Position numbers and translations under genes: made by a program. The notes beneath the pieces are model-generated. The model was not told the origin of the DNA. It saw only the letters and a list, made by a program, of their open reading frames with translations, and did no database searches. This document shows, piece by piece, positions 9,137 through 21,859 of a stretch of DNA of 64,000 nucleotides; the first letter of the stretch is position 1; the number at the start of each line of letters is the position of its first letter. The DNA comes from Dongia mobilis (GTDB lineage: Bacteria; Pseudomonadota; Alphaproteobacteria; Dongiales; Dongiaceae): NCBI RefSeq assembly GCF_004363235.1, contig NZ_SNYW01000008.1, positions 62,001-126,000 of the forward strand, in the 5' to 3' direction.

Positions 9137-10903
9137 ATGGCGGATGGCGGCAGCGACAGCAAGCCGAAACAGGGCGCGCGGCGCGGCAACCAGCGCCCGA
9201 AGCTGCTGGCACCCCGGCTGCAGACCTTCTTCGCCCTGCCGGCCGGCCTGATCTGGCAGCGTTTGAAGCGCCGGCTGCGCCAGCCCTATTACCAGAGCGG
9301 CCTCTATCACATGTCGCTGGGCAGGCGCTCGGCCGGCGAGATGCGCCTGCCGGCACCGGAAGCCTGGGGCGGCGACGACCAATGCGGCCTCGCCTTGCTC
9401 TCGGACGAGTTCCGCTTTGCCGGCGAGGCGATCCGCGCCCCGGCGCCGCTCGGCAACCCGATCGGCGCCGGAATTGGCTGGCGCACGGTGATGAATTCCT
9501 TCGCCTGGCTGAATGATCTACGCCTGGTCGGCGGCCCCTATGCGCGCCAGCGCGCGCGCGCCCTCACCCAGCGCTGGGTCGAGGAGAACGAGCGCTACGA
9601 GCCCTTCGCCTGGCGCGGCGACATCCTGGCGGCGCGGCTGCGCAACATCCTGCTCAACCATAGCTATCTCGACGTCAACAACGACGCGCTGTTCCGCTCG
9701 GCGCTGCTGCTCAGCCTCTCGCGCCAGGCCGAGCATCTGTCCCGCGCGCTGCCCGACGCGCTCTCGGGCGGCGCCTATATCAAGGCGGCGGCTGCGCTGA
9801 TGCTGGCCGGCATGATGCTGCCTCGGGGCGAGAAATGGCTGGGCCGGGGCGAGGCGCATCTGCGCGCCGCGCTTGCCACCCAGATGCTGGCCGATGGCGG
9901 CCATGTCGAACGCTCGCCGCAGCTGATGCTGGAGGTGCTGCAGCATCTGATCGACCTCCGCGATTGTTATCTGGCGGCGGCCAGGCAGCGCGGCGATGCG
10001 GCGCCGAAACTGCCCGCCTCGCCGCTTTCCAGCAGCCTCGAACTCACCATCAACAATCTGGGCTCAGTGCTCCTCATGCTCAGCCATGGCGACGGCATGC
10101 TGGCCGGCTTCAACGACACGCCCGAGATCGACCCGCAGGAACTGGTGCGCACCATCGAGCGCGTGGGCGAGAAGCTGCGCCCCTTGAACCAGCTGCCGAT
10201 GACCGGCTTCCAGCGCCTCGACCGCGGCCGCACCACCATCATCATGGATTGCGGGGCGCCGCCGCGCCACGGCCTCGATACCCATGCCCATGCCGGGACG
10301 CTCTCCTTCGAGCTCTCGCATGACGGCGAGCGCATGCTGGTGAATTGCGGCGCGCATCCCTGGGCCCATGACTGGCGCCAGGTGCAGCGCACCACCGCCG
10401 CCCACAACACCCTCGTCGTCGACAACACCAATTCGGCCATGCTGCTGCCCCATGGCGGGCTGGCGCTGCGCCCGGAAGTGGTCACCTGCCGGCGCGAGGA
10501 GACCGACGGCCAGATCTGGCTCGACACTTCCCATGACGGCTATGAGGAAAGCTTCGGCCTGGTGCACCGGCGCAAGCTCTATCTCTCGGCCGACGGGCAC
10601 GAATTCATCGGCGAGGAGCATCTGGTGGGGCCCGGCGGCAATGCCTATGCGCTGCGCTTCCACCTGCATCCGCAGGTCTCCGTCAGCGTGACGCAGAACG
10701 GCCAGGCGGCGCTGATCCGCATGCCCAAGGGTTCGGGCTGGCGCCTGCGGGTCGACGGCGCCGAACTGGCGCTCGCCGAAAGTGTGCATATCGCCGAACT
10801 GGGCCAGGTGCGCCGCAGCCAGCAGATCGTCGTCATCGGCACGATCGAGAGCGACCGCACCGAGATCCGCTGGCTGCTGCAGCGCGAGGGCGGCAAGAAG
10901 TAG
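9137..10903 (+). CDS. Heparinase II/III family protein
   Basis: 588 residues from ATG 9137 (MADGGSDSKPKQG). The open frame continues upstream across the end of rpe, but that part is a shadow. The N-terminal half is an alpha-helical toroid (WRGDILAARLRNILLNHSYLD). The C-terminal half is a beta-rich heparinase II/III-like domain with GLDTHAHAGTLSFELS and TAAHNTLVVDNTNS. Members of this family are polysaccharide lyases or related proteins. An rpe-heparinase order is, as I recall, common in alphaproteobacteria. No signal peptide is obvious and the actual substrate is unknown. Confidence 0.9.
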   Translation: MADGGSDSKPKQGARRGNQRPKLLAPRLQTFFALPAGLIWQRLKRRLRQPYYQSGLYHMSLGRRSAGEMRLPAPEAWGGDDQCGLALLSDEFRFAGEAIRAPAPLGNPIGAGIGWRTVMNSFAWLNDLRLVGGPYARQRARALTQRWVEENERYEPFAWRGDILAARLRNILLNHSYLDVNNDALFRSALLLSLSRQAEHLSRALPDALSGGAYIKAAAALMLAGMMLPRGEKWLGRGEAHLRAALATQMLADGGHVERSPQLMLEVLQHLIDLRDCYLAAARQRGDAAPKLPASPLSSSLELTINNLGSVLLMLSHGDGMLAGFNDTPEIDPQELVRTIERVGEKLRPLNQLPMTGFQRLDRGRTTIIMDCGAPPRHGLDTHAHAGTLSFELSHDGERMLVNCGAHPWAHDWRQVQRTTAAHNTLVVDNTNSAMLLPHGGLALRPEVVTCRREETDGQIWLDTSHDGYEESFGLVHRRKLYLSADGHEFIGEEHLVGPGGNAYALRFHLHPQVSVSVTQNGQAALIRMPKGSGWRLRVDGAELALAESVHIAELGQVRRSQQIVVIGTIESDRTEIRWLLQREGGKK

Positions 10904-11027
10904 CGCACCCGCCAGATAGCACTCGCCTGAAAACACCCGCCTGAAAACACCTCCCTGACGTCCAGCGCTTGACGTCCCTCGGTCAACCCGCCATGAAAGA
11001 TGCGGGGACGGTCGCGAGGGAGGTCCG

Positions 11028-12092
11028 ATGGACGGCGACCAGGGCGGAAACAGGCAGTTCAGGAGCATCGACACCAACGATCTGCCGCGTGGCACGCGCA
11101 TGGGAACCCTGCGCGATTTCCTGGCGCGCGAATTGATGGGCGTCGAGATCACTCCCATCCGCGAGGAAGGCTTTTACGTCAGCGTGCATGCGCTGACCCT
11201 GCCCGACCTCCTCATCGCCTATGGCCGCTCGGACGAGCTTTCCTGCGCCCGGCTTGTCGACCGGCTAGGCGACGGCCAGGACGATTTCATGCTCGACGTC
11301 ATGAACGTGCCGATGTTCCTCTCGGTCGAGGGGCGCTGGGAAATCGAGGTCAAGGCCGGCGACGGTCTCATCTATCCGCTCGACCGGCCCTGGCGCCTCG
11401 ACCACAAGCGTTCCGAAGTGCGCTGCATGCGCCTGCCGCGGGCACTGCTGGCCGGCATCCTGCCCGATCTCGACAGCCAGCCCTGTCATGTCATCCCGCG
11501 CGAGGGGGGTGCCCTCGACCTGTTGCTGGGCTATGCCGAACTGGTGATGAAGCGTGCCGCTGCCGTGCCGGAACTGCAGGCCGAGATGTCGCGCCATCTC
11601 GTCGAACTGGCGGCCCATGCCTTCACCCGCCGCCAGCCGGTGGTGGCCATGCCCGAGACCCGGCGTCGCGCGCTGGCGCTGGCGCGGCTCGACCTCATCA
11701 AGGCGGACATCTGCCGCCGTCTCGGCGATCCGGCGCTCAGCGTCGGCGACATCGCCGCCCAGTACCGCATGTCGCCCCGGAACCTGCAGGCCCTCTTCGC
11801 CGCCAGCGAGACCACCTTCACCGCCTATCTGCGCGACCAGCGCCTGCTGCGCGCCTGGCGCCTGCTGGAGGATCCGCGGCGCCGCGATGCCAGCATTGCC
11901 GCGATCGCCGCCGAGGCCGGATTTTCCGATCTGTCGCATTTCAACCGCGCCTTCCGGGCGCGCTTTGCGGCCAGCCCGCGCGATGTGCGCGACAAGGGCC
12001 CGCGCGACCTGCGCGACAAGGAGCTCCGCCAGTTGCGCGATAGGTGTGAGTCCGGCGGGAATTGCACAGGGTCCGGTCAGGACCTGACCTGA
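11028..12092 (+). CDS. AraC-family transcriptional regulator with a repeated C-terminal tail
   Basis: 354 residues from ATG 11028, with GGAGG 4 bases upstream. The N-terminal part resembles the AraC-binding-like domain of the FeaR type. The C-terminal double helix-turn-helix spans about 225-325 (VGDIAAQYRMSPRNLQALF, then IAAIAAEAGFSDLSHFNRAFRARFA). After the HTH the protein runs into a charged repeat (RDKGPRDLRDKELRQLRDR) encoded by short near-repeats, an unusual extension. Its target is unknown; purH lies downstream but is separated by 300 bp and a hairpin. Confidence 0.9.
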   Translation: MDGDQGGNRQFRSIDTNDLPRGTRMGTLRDFLARELMGVEITPIREEGFYVSVHALTLPDLLIAYGRSDELSCARLVDRLGDGQDDFMLDVMNVPMFLSVEGRWEIEVKAGDGLIYPLDRPWRLDHKRSEVRCMRLPRALLAGILPDLDSQPCHVIPREGGALDLLLGYAELVMKRAAAVPELQAEMSRHLVELAAHAFTRRQPVVAMPETRRRALALARLDLIKADICRRLGDPALSVGDIAAQYRMSPRNLQALFAASETTFTAYLRDQRLLRAWRLLEDPRRRDASIAAIAAEAGFSDLSHFNRAFRARFAASPRDVRDKGPRDLRDKELRQLRDRCESGGNCTGSGQDLT

Positions 12093-12395
12093 CGTTGACC
12101 GATTCTTCGTTTTTCGCCCGGTTTTTGCGCAAGCCGCCAAGACAGCAGGCCATCTGGCGGCTAGGTTCCGCCCGACCGCGCCGGTGCCTCGCCGGCCCGG
12201 TCGAGATCTCGATTTTCCGCGCACAAGTCTTATCCGGGTTCGTTTCGGCCGTCCCCTGAAACAGGGCCCTGATAAGTGTCTGCCGGCCCCTGTGGCCGGC
12301 AGACTCGCGCGCCGCCTTTCCTTTTTCCTTGCCGGTGCCCGGCGCGGCGGATTAATCCCTGCCCCATCGCTACCAGAGCCAGGGAAGCCCCGATC
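12093..12395. other. 303-bp gene-free stretch before purH
   Basis: No convincing ORF. It contains one strong hairpin (12278-12304) and a C/T-rich run just before purH. A purH promoter should lie here, but I cannot place -35/-10 boxes with confidence. Confidence 0.6.
12278..12304 (+). terminator. 10-bp perfect hairpin upstream of purH
   Basis: GTCTGCCGGC (12278-12287) pairs perfectly with GCCGGCAGAC (12295-12304) around a 7-base loop. A pyrimidine tract (CCTTTCCTTTTTCC) follows about 10 bases later. It could terminate the AraC-gene transcript or act in a purH leader. The T tract is not adjacent, so termination is uncertain. Confidence 0.5.
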
Positions 12396-13988
12396 ATGAG
12401 CCAAGACGCGCGCCCGATCCGCCGCGCCCTCGTTTCCGTCTCCGACAAAACCGGGCTGGAAGAACTCGGCCGCGCCTTGGCCGCCGCCGGGATCGAAATC
12501 CTCTCCACCGGCGGCTCGGCCAGGGCACTTGCCGCCGCCGGCATCGCGGTCAGGGAAGTGGCCGCCCATACCGGCTTCCCCGAGATCATGGACGGGCGCG
12601 TCAAGACGCTGCACCCGAAGATCCATGGCGGCCTGCTGGCCAGGCGCGACCTTCCCGCCCATGTCGAAGCGCAGAAGGCCCACGACATCCCCGATATCGA
12701 TCTGCTGGTGGTCAACCTCTATCCCTTCCAGGCGACGGTGGCGGCCGGCAAGGCCTGGGCGGATTGCATCGAGAACATCGATATCGGCGGCCCCGCCATG
12801 CTGCGTGCCGCCGCCAAGAACCATGATTTCGTGACCGTCGTGGTGGACCCGGCCGATTACGCCGGCCTGCTGGCCGAACTCGCCGCCCATGGCAACGGCA
12901 CCACGCCGGGTTTCCGCCGGCGCCTCGCGCAGAAGGCCTATGCCCATACCGCGCAATATGACGGTGCCATCGCCAACTGGATGGCGGCGCAGGATGGCGA
13001 GGCCCTGCCCGAGAGCATCAGCCTCAACGGCACCCGCGTGCAGATGCTGCGCTATGGCGAGAACCCGCACCAGCAGGCGGCCTTCTATCGCACCCAGCCG
13101 CCGCGCCCCGGTGTGGCGACGGCGAAACAGCTCCAGGGTAAGGAACTTTCCTACAACAACCTCAACGACACCGACGCCGCCTTCGAACTGGTGGCCGAGT
13201 TCGAGGCGCCCGCCATTGCCATCATCAAGCACGCCAATCCCTGCGGCGTCGCTATCGCGCAAACGGATGGCGAGCTGGCCGCGGCCTATGCCCGGGCGCT
13301 GGCCTGCGATCCGGTCTCGGCCTTCGGCGGCATCATCGCGCTCAACCGCACGCTCGATGCCGCGACCGCCGAGGCGATCGTGAAACTCTTTGCCGAGGTG
13401 GTGATCGCCCCGGCGATCGATGCCGGCGCCAGGGCCGTGCTCTCGGCCAAGCCCAATGTGCGCGTGCTGGAAACCGGCGCGCTGCCCGATCCCGCTGCTC
13501 GCGATGTCGTCGTGAAGTCGCTGGCCGGCGGCTTCCTGGCGCAGGACCGCGATGGCGGCCGCATCAACACCGCCGATCTCAAGGTGGTGACGAAGCGTAG
13601 CCCCAGCGACCGGGAACTGGCCGACCTCCTCTTCGCCTTCCGCGTCGCCAAGCATGTGAAGTCGAACGCCATCGTCTATGCCAGGGACGGTGCCACGGTG
13701 GGCATCGGCGCCGGACAGATGAGCCGAGTCGATTCCTCGCGCATCGCCGCCTGGAAGGCCGAGGAAGCGGCCAAGGCTGCTGGCGCTGCGCAAAGTTTCG
13801 CCAGGGGATCGGTGGTCGCCTCCGACGCCTTCTTCCCCTTCGCCGACGGCCTGCTGGCGGCCGCCGCCGCCGGGGCCACGGCGGTGATCCAGCCCGGCGG
13901 CTCGATGCGCGACCAGGACGTGATCGCCGCCGCCGATGAGGCCGGCCTCGCCATGGTCTTCACCGGCATGCGCCATTTCCGGCATTGA
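12396..13988 (+). CDS. purH: Bifunctional AICAR transformylase / IMP cyclohydrolase
   Basis: 530 residues, family-normal. It catalyses the last two steps of de novo IMP synthesis. The N-terminal MGS-like cyclohydrolase domain (1-~150) shows [21 protein letters not shown] and [15 protein letters not shown]. The transformylase domain shows [13 protein letters not shown], the catalytic KHANPCG, and a C-terminal [31 protein letters not shown] 12396 ([17 protein letters not shown]) is chosen by homology; the frame is open for 40 codons upstream with no family similarity. Confidence 0.98.
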   Translation: MSQDARPIRRALVSVSDKTGLEELGRALAAAGIEILSTGGSARALAAAGIAVREVAAHTGFPEIMDGRVKTLHPKIHGGLLARRDLPAHVEAQKAHDIPDIDLLVVNLYPFQATVAAGKAWADCIENIDIGGPAMLRAAAKNHDFVTVVVDPADYAGLLAELAAHGNGTTPGFRRRLAQKAYAHTAQYDGAIANWMAAQDGEALPESISLNGTRVQMLRYGENPHQQAAFYRTQPPRPGVATAKQLQGKELSYNNLNDTDAAFELVAEFEAPAIAIIKHANPCGVAIAQTDGELAAAYARALACDPVSAFGGIIALNRTLDAATAEAIVKLFAEVVIAPAIDAGARAVLSAKPNVRVLETGALPDPAARDVVVKSLAGGFLAQDRDGGRINTADLKVVTKRSPSDRELADLLFAFRVAKHVKSNAIVYARDGATVGIGAGQMSRVDSSRIAAWKAEEAAKAAGAAQSFARGSVVASDAFFPFADGLLAAAAAGATAVIQPGGSMRDQDVIAAADEAGLAMVFTGMRHFRH

Positions 13989-14000
13989 GTATGCAAGGCG

Positions 14001-14032
14001 GCCCCCTCACCCCCTGAAGGTGGCGAGGGGGC
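14001..14032. repeat. REP-like GC-rich inverted repeat after purH
   Basis: GCCCCCTC (14001-14008) is the perfect inverse complement of GAGGGGGC (14025-14032), around a CACCCCCTGAAGGTGGC centre. It is 13 bp after the purH stop. The CCCTGAAGG centre is shared with the larger element at 46311-46423, so it is probably a member of the same dispersed repeat family. Confidence 0.6.
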
Positions 14033-14068
14033 GGTTGCATCGCACCGACAAGTGGTCATAGTTTCCAA

Positions 14069-15247
14069 ATGACCCGTGCCGAGATCGACCGCGCCCTGCT
14101 GGCGCTGCGCCAGCGCAAGATGGCGCAATCCGCCTTCGCCCATTTCCGCGGTACGGGTGAGGATTTCCATCGCCGCACGCTGCCGGAGCTGCTGCGGCTG
14201 AAGGCGCCCGCGGTCTGGCTCAACGGCGATCTGCATCTGGAGAATTTCGGCACCTATCGCGGCGACAACCGGCTCACCTATTTCGACATCGGCGATTTCG
14301 ACGATGCCTGTCTGGGGCCGGCGGTGATCGACCTTGCCCGTTTCCTCGGCGGCATCATGGTGGCGGCGCCCGAGATGGGCCTCAGCTTCGCCGAGGCGCG
14401 CGGCGAGGCGCGGCAGGCACTCATGCGCTATCGCGCGGCGCTGGTCGACGGCAAGGCGCGCTGGATCGAGCGCCGTGTCGCCTCGGGTGCCATCGGCGAT
14501 CTGCTGCGCGAGCTCGAGGGTCGCAGCCAGATCGATCTGCTGGCCAAGCGCACGGTACTGAAGAACGGCAAGCGGCGGCTGCGCTTCGACACCGGCAAGG
14601 CGCTGAAGCTGGAGAAGGCCGAGGCGGCGCGCGTGGTGGCCGCCCTCGACCGTTTCGCGCGCGACCGCGCCGCCCCCGGCTTCTTCCGCGTGCTCGACGT
14701 GGCGCAGCGCGTCGCCGGTCTCGGCGCCCTTGGCCGCGCGCGTTATGTCGTCCTTGTTGCCGGCAACAGCAAGAACGGCGGCGGGCGCCACGGCCCGGCC
14801 CTGATCGATCTCAAATTGCAGCCGGGCTCGATCCTCGCCCCGCTGCTGGTGACGCGCCGCCAGCGCCAGCCCGACTTTGCCAACGAGGCCAGGCGCGTGG
14901 TCGAGATCGAATACCGCCTGCAGGCGGCGGCCCCCGCCTTTCTTACCGAACTGGCGATCGGCCGGCGCCCCTTCACCTTTCGCGAATTGCAGCCCGACCA
15001 GGACAAGCTGGAAGCGCGGCACCTCGCCGGCGACCCGGCGCGGCGGCGCGAGGCCTTGGGCACCATGGCCGAACTCATCGCCTGGGCGCAGCTGCGGACG
15101 GGCGGCTGGCGCGGCAGCGCCACGATCGATCAGCTGATGGCCTGGGGCGGCAATCGCGACTGGCCGGCACCGCTCCTCGCTTTGGCCACCAGGGCGGCCA
15201 AATCCGCCATTCAGGCCTGGGCCGGGGCACAGCCGGCGACAAATTAG
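14069..15247 (+). CDS. DUF2252 family protein
   Basis: 392 residues. DUF2252 hallmarks are seen: a region near residue 45 with LNGDLHLENFGTYR, then FDIGDFDDACLGPAVIDLARFLGG, and RHLAGDPARRREALGTMAELIAWAQLR near the C-terminus. The GDLHLENF/DFDD arrangement resembles aminoglycoside-phosphotransferase or protein-kinase-like folds (HGDLHxxN and DFD), so a kinase-like fold is likely, but activity is unproven. It is preceded by a REP-like element and has no obvious operon partners. Confidence 0.85.
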   Translation: MTRAEIDRALLALRQRKMAQSAFAHFRGTGEDFHRRTLPELLRLKAPAVWLNGDLHLENFGTYRGDNRLTYFDIGDFDDACLGPAVIDLARFLGGIMVAAPEMGLSFAEARGEARQALMRYRAALVDGKARWIERRVASGAIGDLLRELEGRSQIDLLAKRTVLKNGKRRLRFDTGKALKLEKAEAARVVAALDRFARDRAAPGFFRVLDVAQRVAGLGALGRARYVVLVAGNSKNGGGRHGPALIDLKLQPGSILAPLLVTRRQRQPDFANEARRVVEIEYRLQAAAPAFLTELAIGRRPFTFRELQPDQDKLEARHLAGDPARRREALGTMAELIAWAQLRTGGWRGSATIDQLMAWGGNRDWPAPLLALATRAAKSAIQAWAGAQPATN

Positions 15248-15396
15248 CAGCTCGCGGAAACCCGTTTTCCGCGCAAATCCGCGGTTCCGAAAAATTGCCT
15301 CAAATGCTTGATATTACAGAGATTGCCCGATTCCATGGACATGAGTATAAGCTGCCGGAGCCAGCGTGATCCGCAGCTGATCCTGGAAGGCGCCAA

Positions 15397-17631
15397 GTGA
15401 TCGACGGCACCGCCCATAGCCTTTTCCTGCCCCCTGCCGCCGCCCTGGCGAGCCTGGTTTTCATGCTGGCCGCGCTCGCCCTCTATCCGGCGCTGCGGCT
15501 GGAATCCTGGCGCGCCTATGGCCGGCTGGGGCGCGCCGGTGCCGGTTTGGCGCTGGGCATGCTGCTGGCGCTCGCGCAACTTCTTGCAGCAGCCCTGCTT
15601 TCCGCCGGAAACCTGCAACCGGCAGCAGCAACCGCCCCCGCCCATTCCCTCGCCCTCTGGATCGGCAGCTATTGGGCCGTGCCCGCCTTGCTCGCCGCCC
15701 CCGCCTGCCTCGGCCTGGCGCTCGCAGCCCGGCAGGATGCCTGGCTGGGATTGGCCGCTCTGCCGGCCGGTCTGGTGCTCTTCAGCCTTGGCGGCATCGC
15801 CACGGTGCCGGCCCTTCCGCTGCTGCTGGTTGCGGCGCTGCTGCCGCCGCTGCTTTCCCGCCGTCGCCTCCTGCGCCCGGATGCACGCGGGGCCGCCCTT
15901 CTTGCCCTGCCTTCCGCCCTCGCCTTGCTGCCGCTGTTGATCGGACAGTCATTGCCGGATGCCGCCCTCACCCTGCTCGCGGTGGTGCTGGCGCCGCTTT
16001 CGGCCATTGCCGGCCAGCGCCTGCTGGGTGAACCGCCGGCGCCGTTGGCCGGCGACAGCGAAGCTGCCGCGGCGGGGGCCGGGGCCGGTGCCCTGGCCGG
16101 CGGTGCCCTGCGCGCCGCCCCGCTCATCAACCGCACCATCGCCGATCTGCCGGAAGGGGTCGCGGTGTTCGATTCCGCCGACCGCCTGATCGCCTGCAAC
16201 GCCACCTACCGCCGGCACAATGCCGCCATCGCCGATCTGCTCGAGATCGGCGCCGCCTATCCCGATCTGGTGCGCGCCGAGTTCCTGCGCCAGGGCGGCG
16301 GCGCCGATCCGGAAGGCGCCATCGCCGAGCAGCTCATGCGCCACCGGCAATTGCCCTGGCGCGCCGAACGCCCATCGCCCGAAGGCGGCACGCTGCTGGT
16401 GATCGAATCGCAGACCGCCGAGGGCGGCACGTTGCGCCTCAGCACCGACATAACGGCGATCAAGGGGCGCGAGACGCGGCTCACCGAACTGGCGCAGCGC
16501 AACGAGGTGCTGGCAACTGCGGTCGGTGCCGTCACCAGCGGCATCGTCATCTGCGACGCGACCCAGCCCGGCTATCCGGTGACCTTCGCCAACCAGGCCT
16601 TCACCCGCATCACCGGCTATGCGCCCGACGAGATCATCGGCCGCAATTGCCGTATCCTGCAGGGCCGCGACACCGACCGGGAGGCGCTTGATCGCCTGCG
16701 CCGCGCGCTCAGCCAGCAGCGCGCCATCAACATCACGCTCCGGAACTATCGCAAGGACGGCCGCACCTTCTGGAACGAATTGTCGATCAGCCCGGTGGCC
16801 GACGAAAGCGGCCGCGTCGTGCAATTCGTCGGCATCATGAGCGACGTGACGCAGCGCATCCGTTCCGAGGAGAGCCTGCGCGAAGCGAAGAACCAGGCCG
16901 AATTCGCCAACCGCTCGAAATCCGAGTTTCTCGCCAATGTCAGCCACGAATTGCGGACGCCGCTCAACGCCATCATCGGTTTTTCCGACGTGATGAAGAT
17001 GGAGCTGCTGGGACCGCTCGGCACGCCGCGCTACCAGGAATATATCAGGGACATCTTCGACAGCGGCAAGCTGCTGCTCTCGCTCATCGAGGACATCCTC
17101 GATCTCTCCAAGATCGAATCCGGCAAGATGGAACTGCATCCCGAGCCCGTCTCGGTGGCCGAGGTGTTCGACACCGCGATGACCCTGATGCGCGAACGCG
17201 CCAAGAATGGCGGCATCACCATGCGGACCGAGGTGGCCCCCGATCTCCCCGACCTGATGGTCGATCACCGCGCCATGAAGCAGATCGTGGTCAACCTTGC
17301 CTCCAATGCGGTGAAGTTCACGCCCAAGGGCGGCGAGGTGACGCTGACTGCGCGGCGGCTCGACGACGCCCAGGCCGAGATCGTGGTCAGGGATACCGGC
17401 ATCGGCATCGCCCGGCAGGATCTCGACGAGGTGGTGAAGCCCTTCGTCCAGGTGGATTCGGCGCATCAGCGCCGGCAATCCGGCACCGGGCTGGGCCTCC
17501 CCATCGTGAAATCGCTGACCGATCTCTCCGGCGGCGCCTTCCGCCTCGAGAGCGAGCTCGGCAAGGGGACCACCATCACGCTGCACCTGCCTCTGGCCGG
17601 CGCCGATTCCGCCCGATCGGCGGCGGAATAG
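15397..17631 (+). CDS. Membrane LOV-domain histidine kinase
   Basis: 744 residues from GTG 15397, with GGAAGG upstream. About seven hydrophobic segments span residues 8-210. A PAS domain (~245-355) is followed by a LOV-type PAS domain (~370-487): DATQPGYP, GRNCRILQG with the photo-adduct cysteine Cys418, NYRKDG (Asn450) and FWNEL (Asn460). The strand where LOV proteins usually have FxGxQ reads FVGIMSD, so Met481 replaces the flavin-contacting glutamine. A HisKA domain follows (His517 in SHELRTP), then HATPase_c (NLASNAVKF, DTGIGIA, GTGLGLPI). It is probably a blue-light or redox sensing kinase. No response regulator is adjacent. Confidence 0.92.
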   Translation: MIDGTAHSLFLPPAAALASLVFMLAALALYPALRLESWRAYGRLGRAGAGLALGMLLALAQLLAAALLSAGNLQPAAATAPAHSLALWIGSYWAVPALLAAPACLGLALAARQDAWLGLAALPAGLVLFSLGGIATVPALPLLLVAALLPPLLSRRRLLRPDARGAALLALPSALALLPLLIGQSLPDAALTLLAVVLAPLSAIAGQRLLGEPPAPLAGDSEAAAAGAGAGALAGGALRAAPLINRTIADLPEGVAVFDSADRLIACNATYRRHNAAIADLLEIGAAYPDLVRAEFLRQGGGADPEGAIAEQLMRHRQLPWRAERPSPEGGTLLVIESQTAEGGTLRLSTDITAIKGRETRLTELAQRNEVLATAVGAVTSGIVICDATQPGYPVTFANQAFTRITGYAPDEIIGRNCRILQGRDTDREALDRLRRALSQQRAINITLRNYRKDGRTFWNELSISPVADESGRVVQFVGIMSDVTQRIRSEESLREAKNQAEFANRSKSEFLANVSHELRTPLNAIIGFSDVMKMELLGPLGTPRYQEYIRDIFDSGKLLLSLIEDILDLSKIESGKMELHPEPVSVAEVFDTAMTLMRERAKNGGITMRTEVAPDLPDLMVDHRAMKQIVVNLASNAVKFTPKGGEVTLTARRLDDAQAEIVVRDTGIGIARQDLDEVVKPFVQVDSAHQRRQSGTGLGLPIVKSLTDLSGGAFRLESELGKGTTITLHLPLAGADSARSAAE

Positions 17632-17640
17632 CCACGCAGC

Positions 17641-18147
17641 TCAGCGTCCCTCCGCCGATGGCAGGACGCAGCTGCAGCCCAGGAAGCGTGCCGCGCCATC
17701 CGCGGGCGCCAGCGGACAGACCAGCGCCTCCAGCTCGATCCAGTGCCGCGCGGTCAGTTCCAGATTCCCGATCGTGCGAATGGGGCGGCCGGCCTGGGCC
17801 ACCAACTGCATCAGCCGGGCCGAATCGCGCATCACCGGATCGGGCGAATCGAAGCGCCACACCCAGCCCTTCTTGAGGCCGAACAGGCGGATGTATTCCT
17901 CGCCGGCAAGGCGCAACTCGAACCCTGCTGCGATTTCCTCGATAAGGTAGAGATTCTGGGCAATATCGGCGAATTCGAGGATGTCAAAATCGGTGCGCCG
18001 CGGCAGGTCGGACCCGGCCCGGGCGCTCCACCACGCGAAGATGCGCTTGAGCGGCTGGGTGACGAAATCATCCGCGCGCGCCCAGGCGATCCGGCGCCCG
18101 GCCAATCCGGGCAGAACCGGGATCGGCATGTCGGGATGGTGCATCAT
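17641..18147 (-). CDS. PAS_5-family PAS-domain protein
   Basis: 168 residues, convergent with the LOV kinase, whose stop codon is 9 bp away. The PAS_5 pattern is visible: IFAWWSARAGSDLPRRTDFDILEFADIAQNLYLIE, ELRLAGEEYIRLFG and a C-terminal ALVCPLAPADG strand. There is no effector domain. It is one of three family members in the window. Its closeness to the LOV kinase may be functional or chance. Confidence 0.78.
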   Translation of the reverse strand: MMHHPDMPIPVLPGLAGRRIAWARADDFVTQPLKRIFAWWSARAGSDLPRRTDFDILEFADIAQNLYLIEEIAAGFELRLAGEEYIRLFGLKKGWVWRFDSPDPVMRDSARLMQLVAQAGRPIRTIGNLELTARHWIELEALVCPLAPADGAARFLGCSCVLPSAEGR

Positions 18148-19075
18148 GCGGCGATGCTAGGCGCGGGCCGGTTAATTTTCGGTTTGATCCAACCGGCCGG
18201 ACCGGTCTGCGGCGGGCGCTGCAGGAAAAAGAAAAACGGCGCCGCGCTTCCCGATGGACACAAAGGATCGCGCGACGCCGTCGAGCATGCCAAAGGCAAC
18301 CGCCGCGCGCCTGGGGGATGGGGGATGGCGCGCGGCGGCCTTGCCCTTCACGCCGCGCCATTCGGGGGTAGGGACTGGCGCGGACCTCGGCCTTGGACCT
18401 GGTACCGCCGGTCGCGCGGGCGCCGACGAAACCCCAAGCCCATCGAGGGGCATCCGGACGAATGGGCCGACCACCCGTCTGGGTCGCGGATCGGAAGGGG
18501 GGATGGCCATTCCGACCCGTCCGGCACTGTCATCGTGCCCTGTGGCCCGTTTAGGACCGGAATGTGGCAAGAATAAGGTATCTGCCCAGAAGCGGCAGAA
18601 GGCGCGCGGCAACGACCCGGGCCCCATGCCGCTGGCGGGCGGGGCCGGCGCTGTTCGCCGTTTCGGCGGACCCCAACAATATATTGGCCTAGGCCGATCG
18701 TTTGGCGCCTGACGCCCACCGATCCATCCCGGTTAAGAGGAAGCAATTCTGGCGATGGGCGCCGGGCCGGCCGGGGTCGCCCGGGGCCGGGTCAGCCGGG
18801 GTCGGCATGGTCCGATGCAGGCAATCCCACTCGCTGGTGCCGGGCCTTCGTGTTAATCTGCCGGCCAGCGTCCAGCACCAGAAGATCAGGTTCTCCAGCC
18901 CCGGTCGGCAGCCCAAGGCAAGATCCCGTCCCGCGCGCCGCCAGCCCGGCGGAAAGGATTGGTTAACGCCGGCAGGCGAACATGCGGGGAAAGCCGCCGC
19001 CGGCTCGTTGAGCCGCCAGAATTCAGTCGCCAAGCCGCCCGGTTTCAGGGCGCAAAGCCAAGTGGGAGTGTCTCC
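18148..19075. other. 928-bp gene-free region upstream of acnA
   Basis: Several frames are open on both strands but none has family similarity, coherent hydropathy or a convincing ribosome binding site. The region contains the palindrome GGCCTAGGCC near 18687 beside an AATATATT tract, which is the AT-richest spot and the best promoter candidate. The acnA promoter and leader should lie here. Confidence 0.55.
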
Positions 19076-21799
<2,724 letters not shown>

Positions 21800-21823
21800 C
21801 GGCGGCTTGTCATCGCATAACGG

Positions 21824-21859
21824 GGGCCGCAGCCGGATGACCGGATGCGGCCCTTTTCT
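21824..21859 (+). terminator. Intrinsic terminator of acnA
   Basis: GGGCCGCA (21824-21831) pairs with TGCGGCCC (21846-21853), followed directly by TTTTCTT. Confidence 0.85.

Noticed and set aside
11265-13985. 906-codon minus-strand open frame across the AraC and purH genes
   Set aside because: It is antisense to two well-supported genes, is low-complexity Gly/Ala/Arg-rich and matches no domain. It is a high-GC shadow.
18172-18712. Several 100-150-codon ORFs upstream of acnA
   Set aside because: None has a ribosome binding site, coherent hydropathy or similarity, and they overlap each other in all frames.
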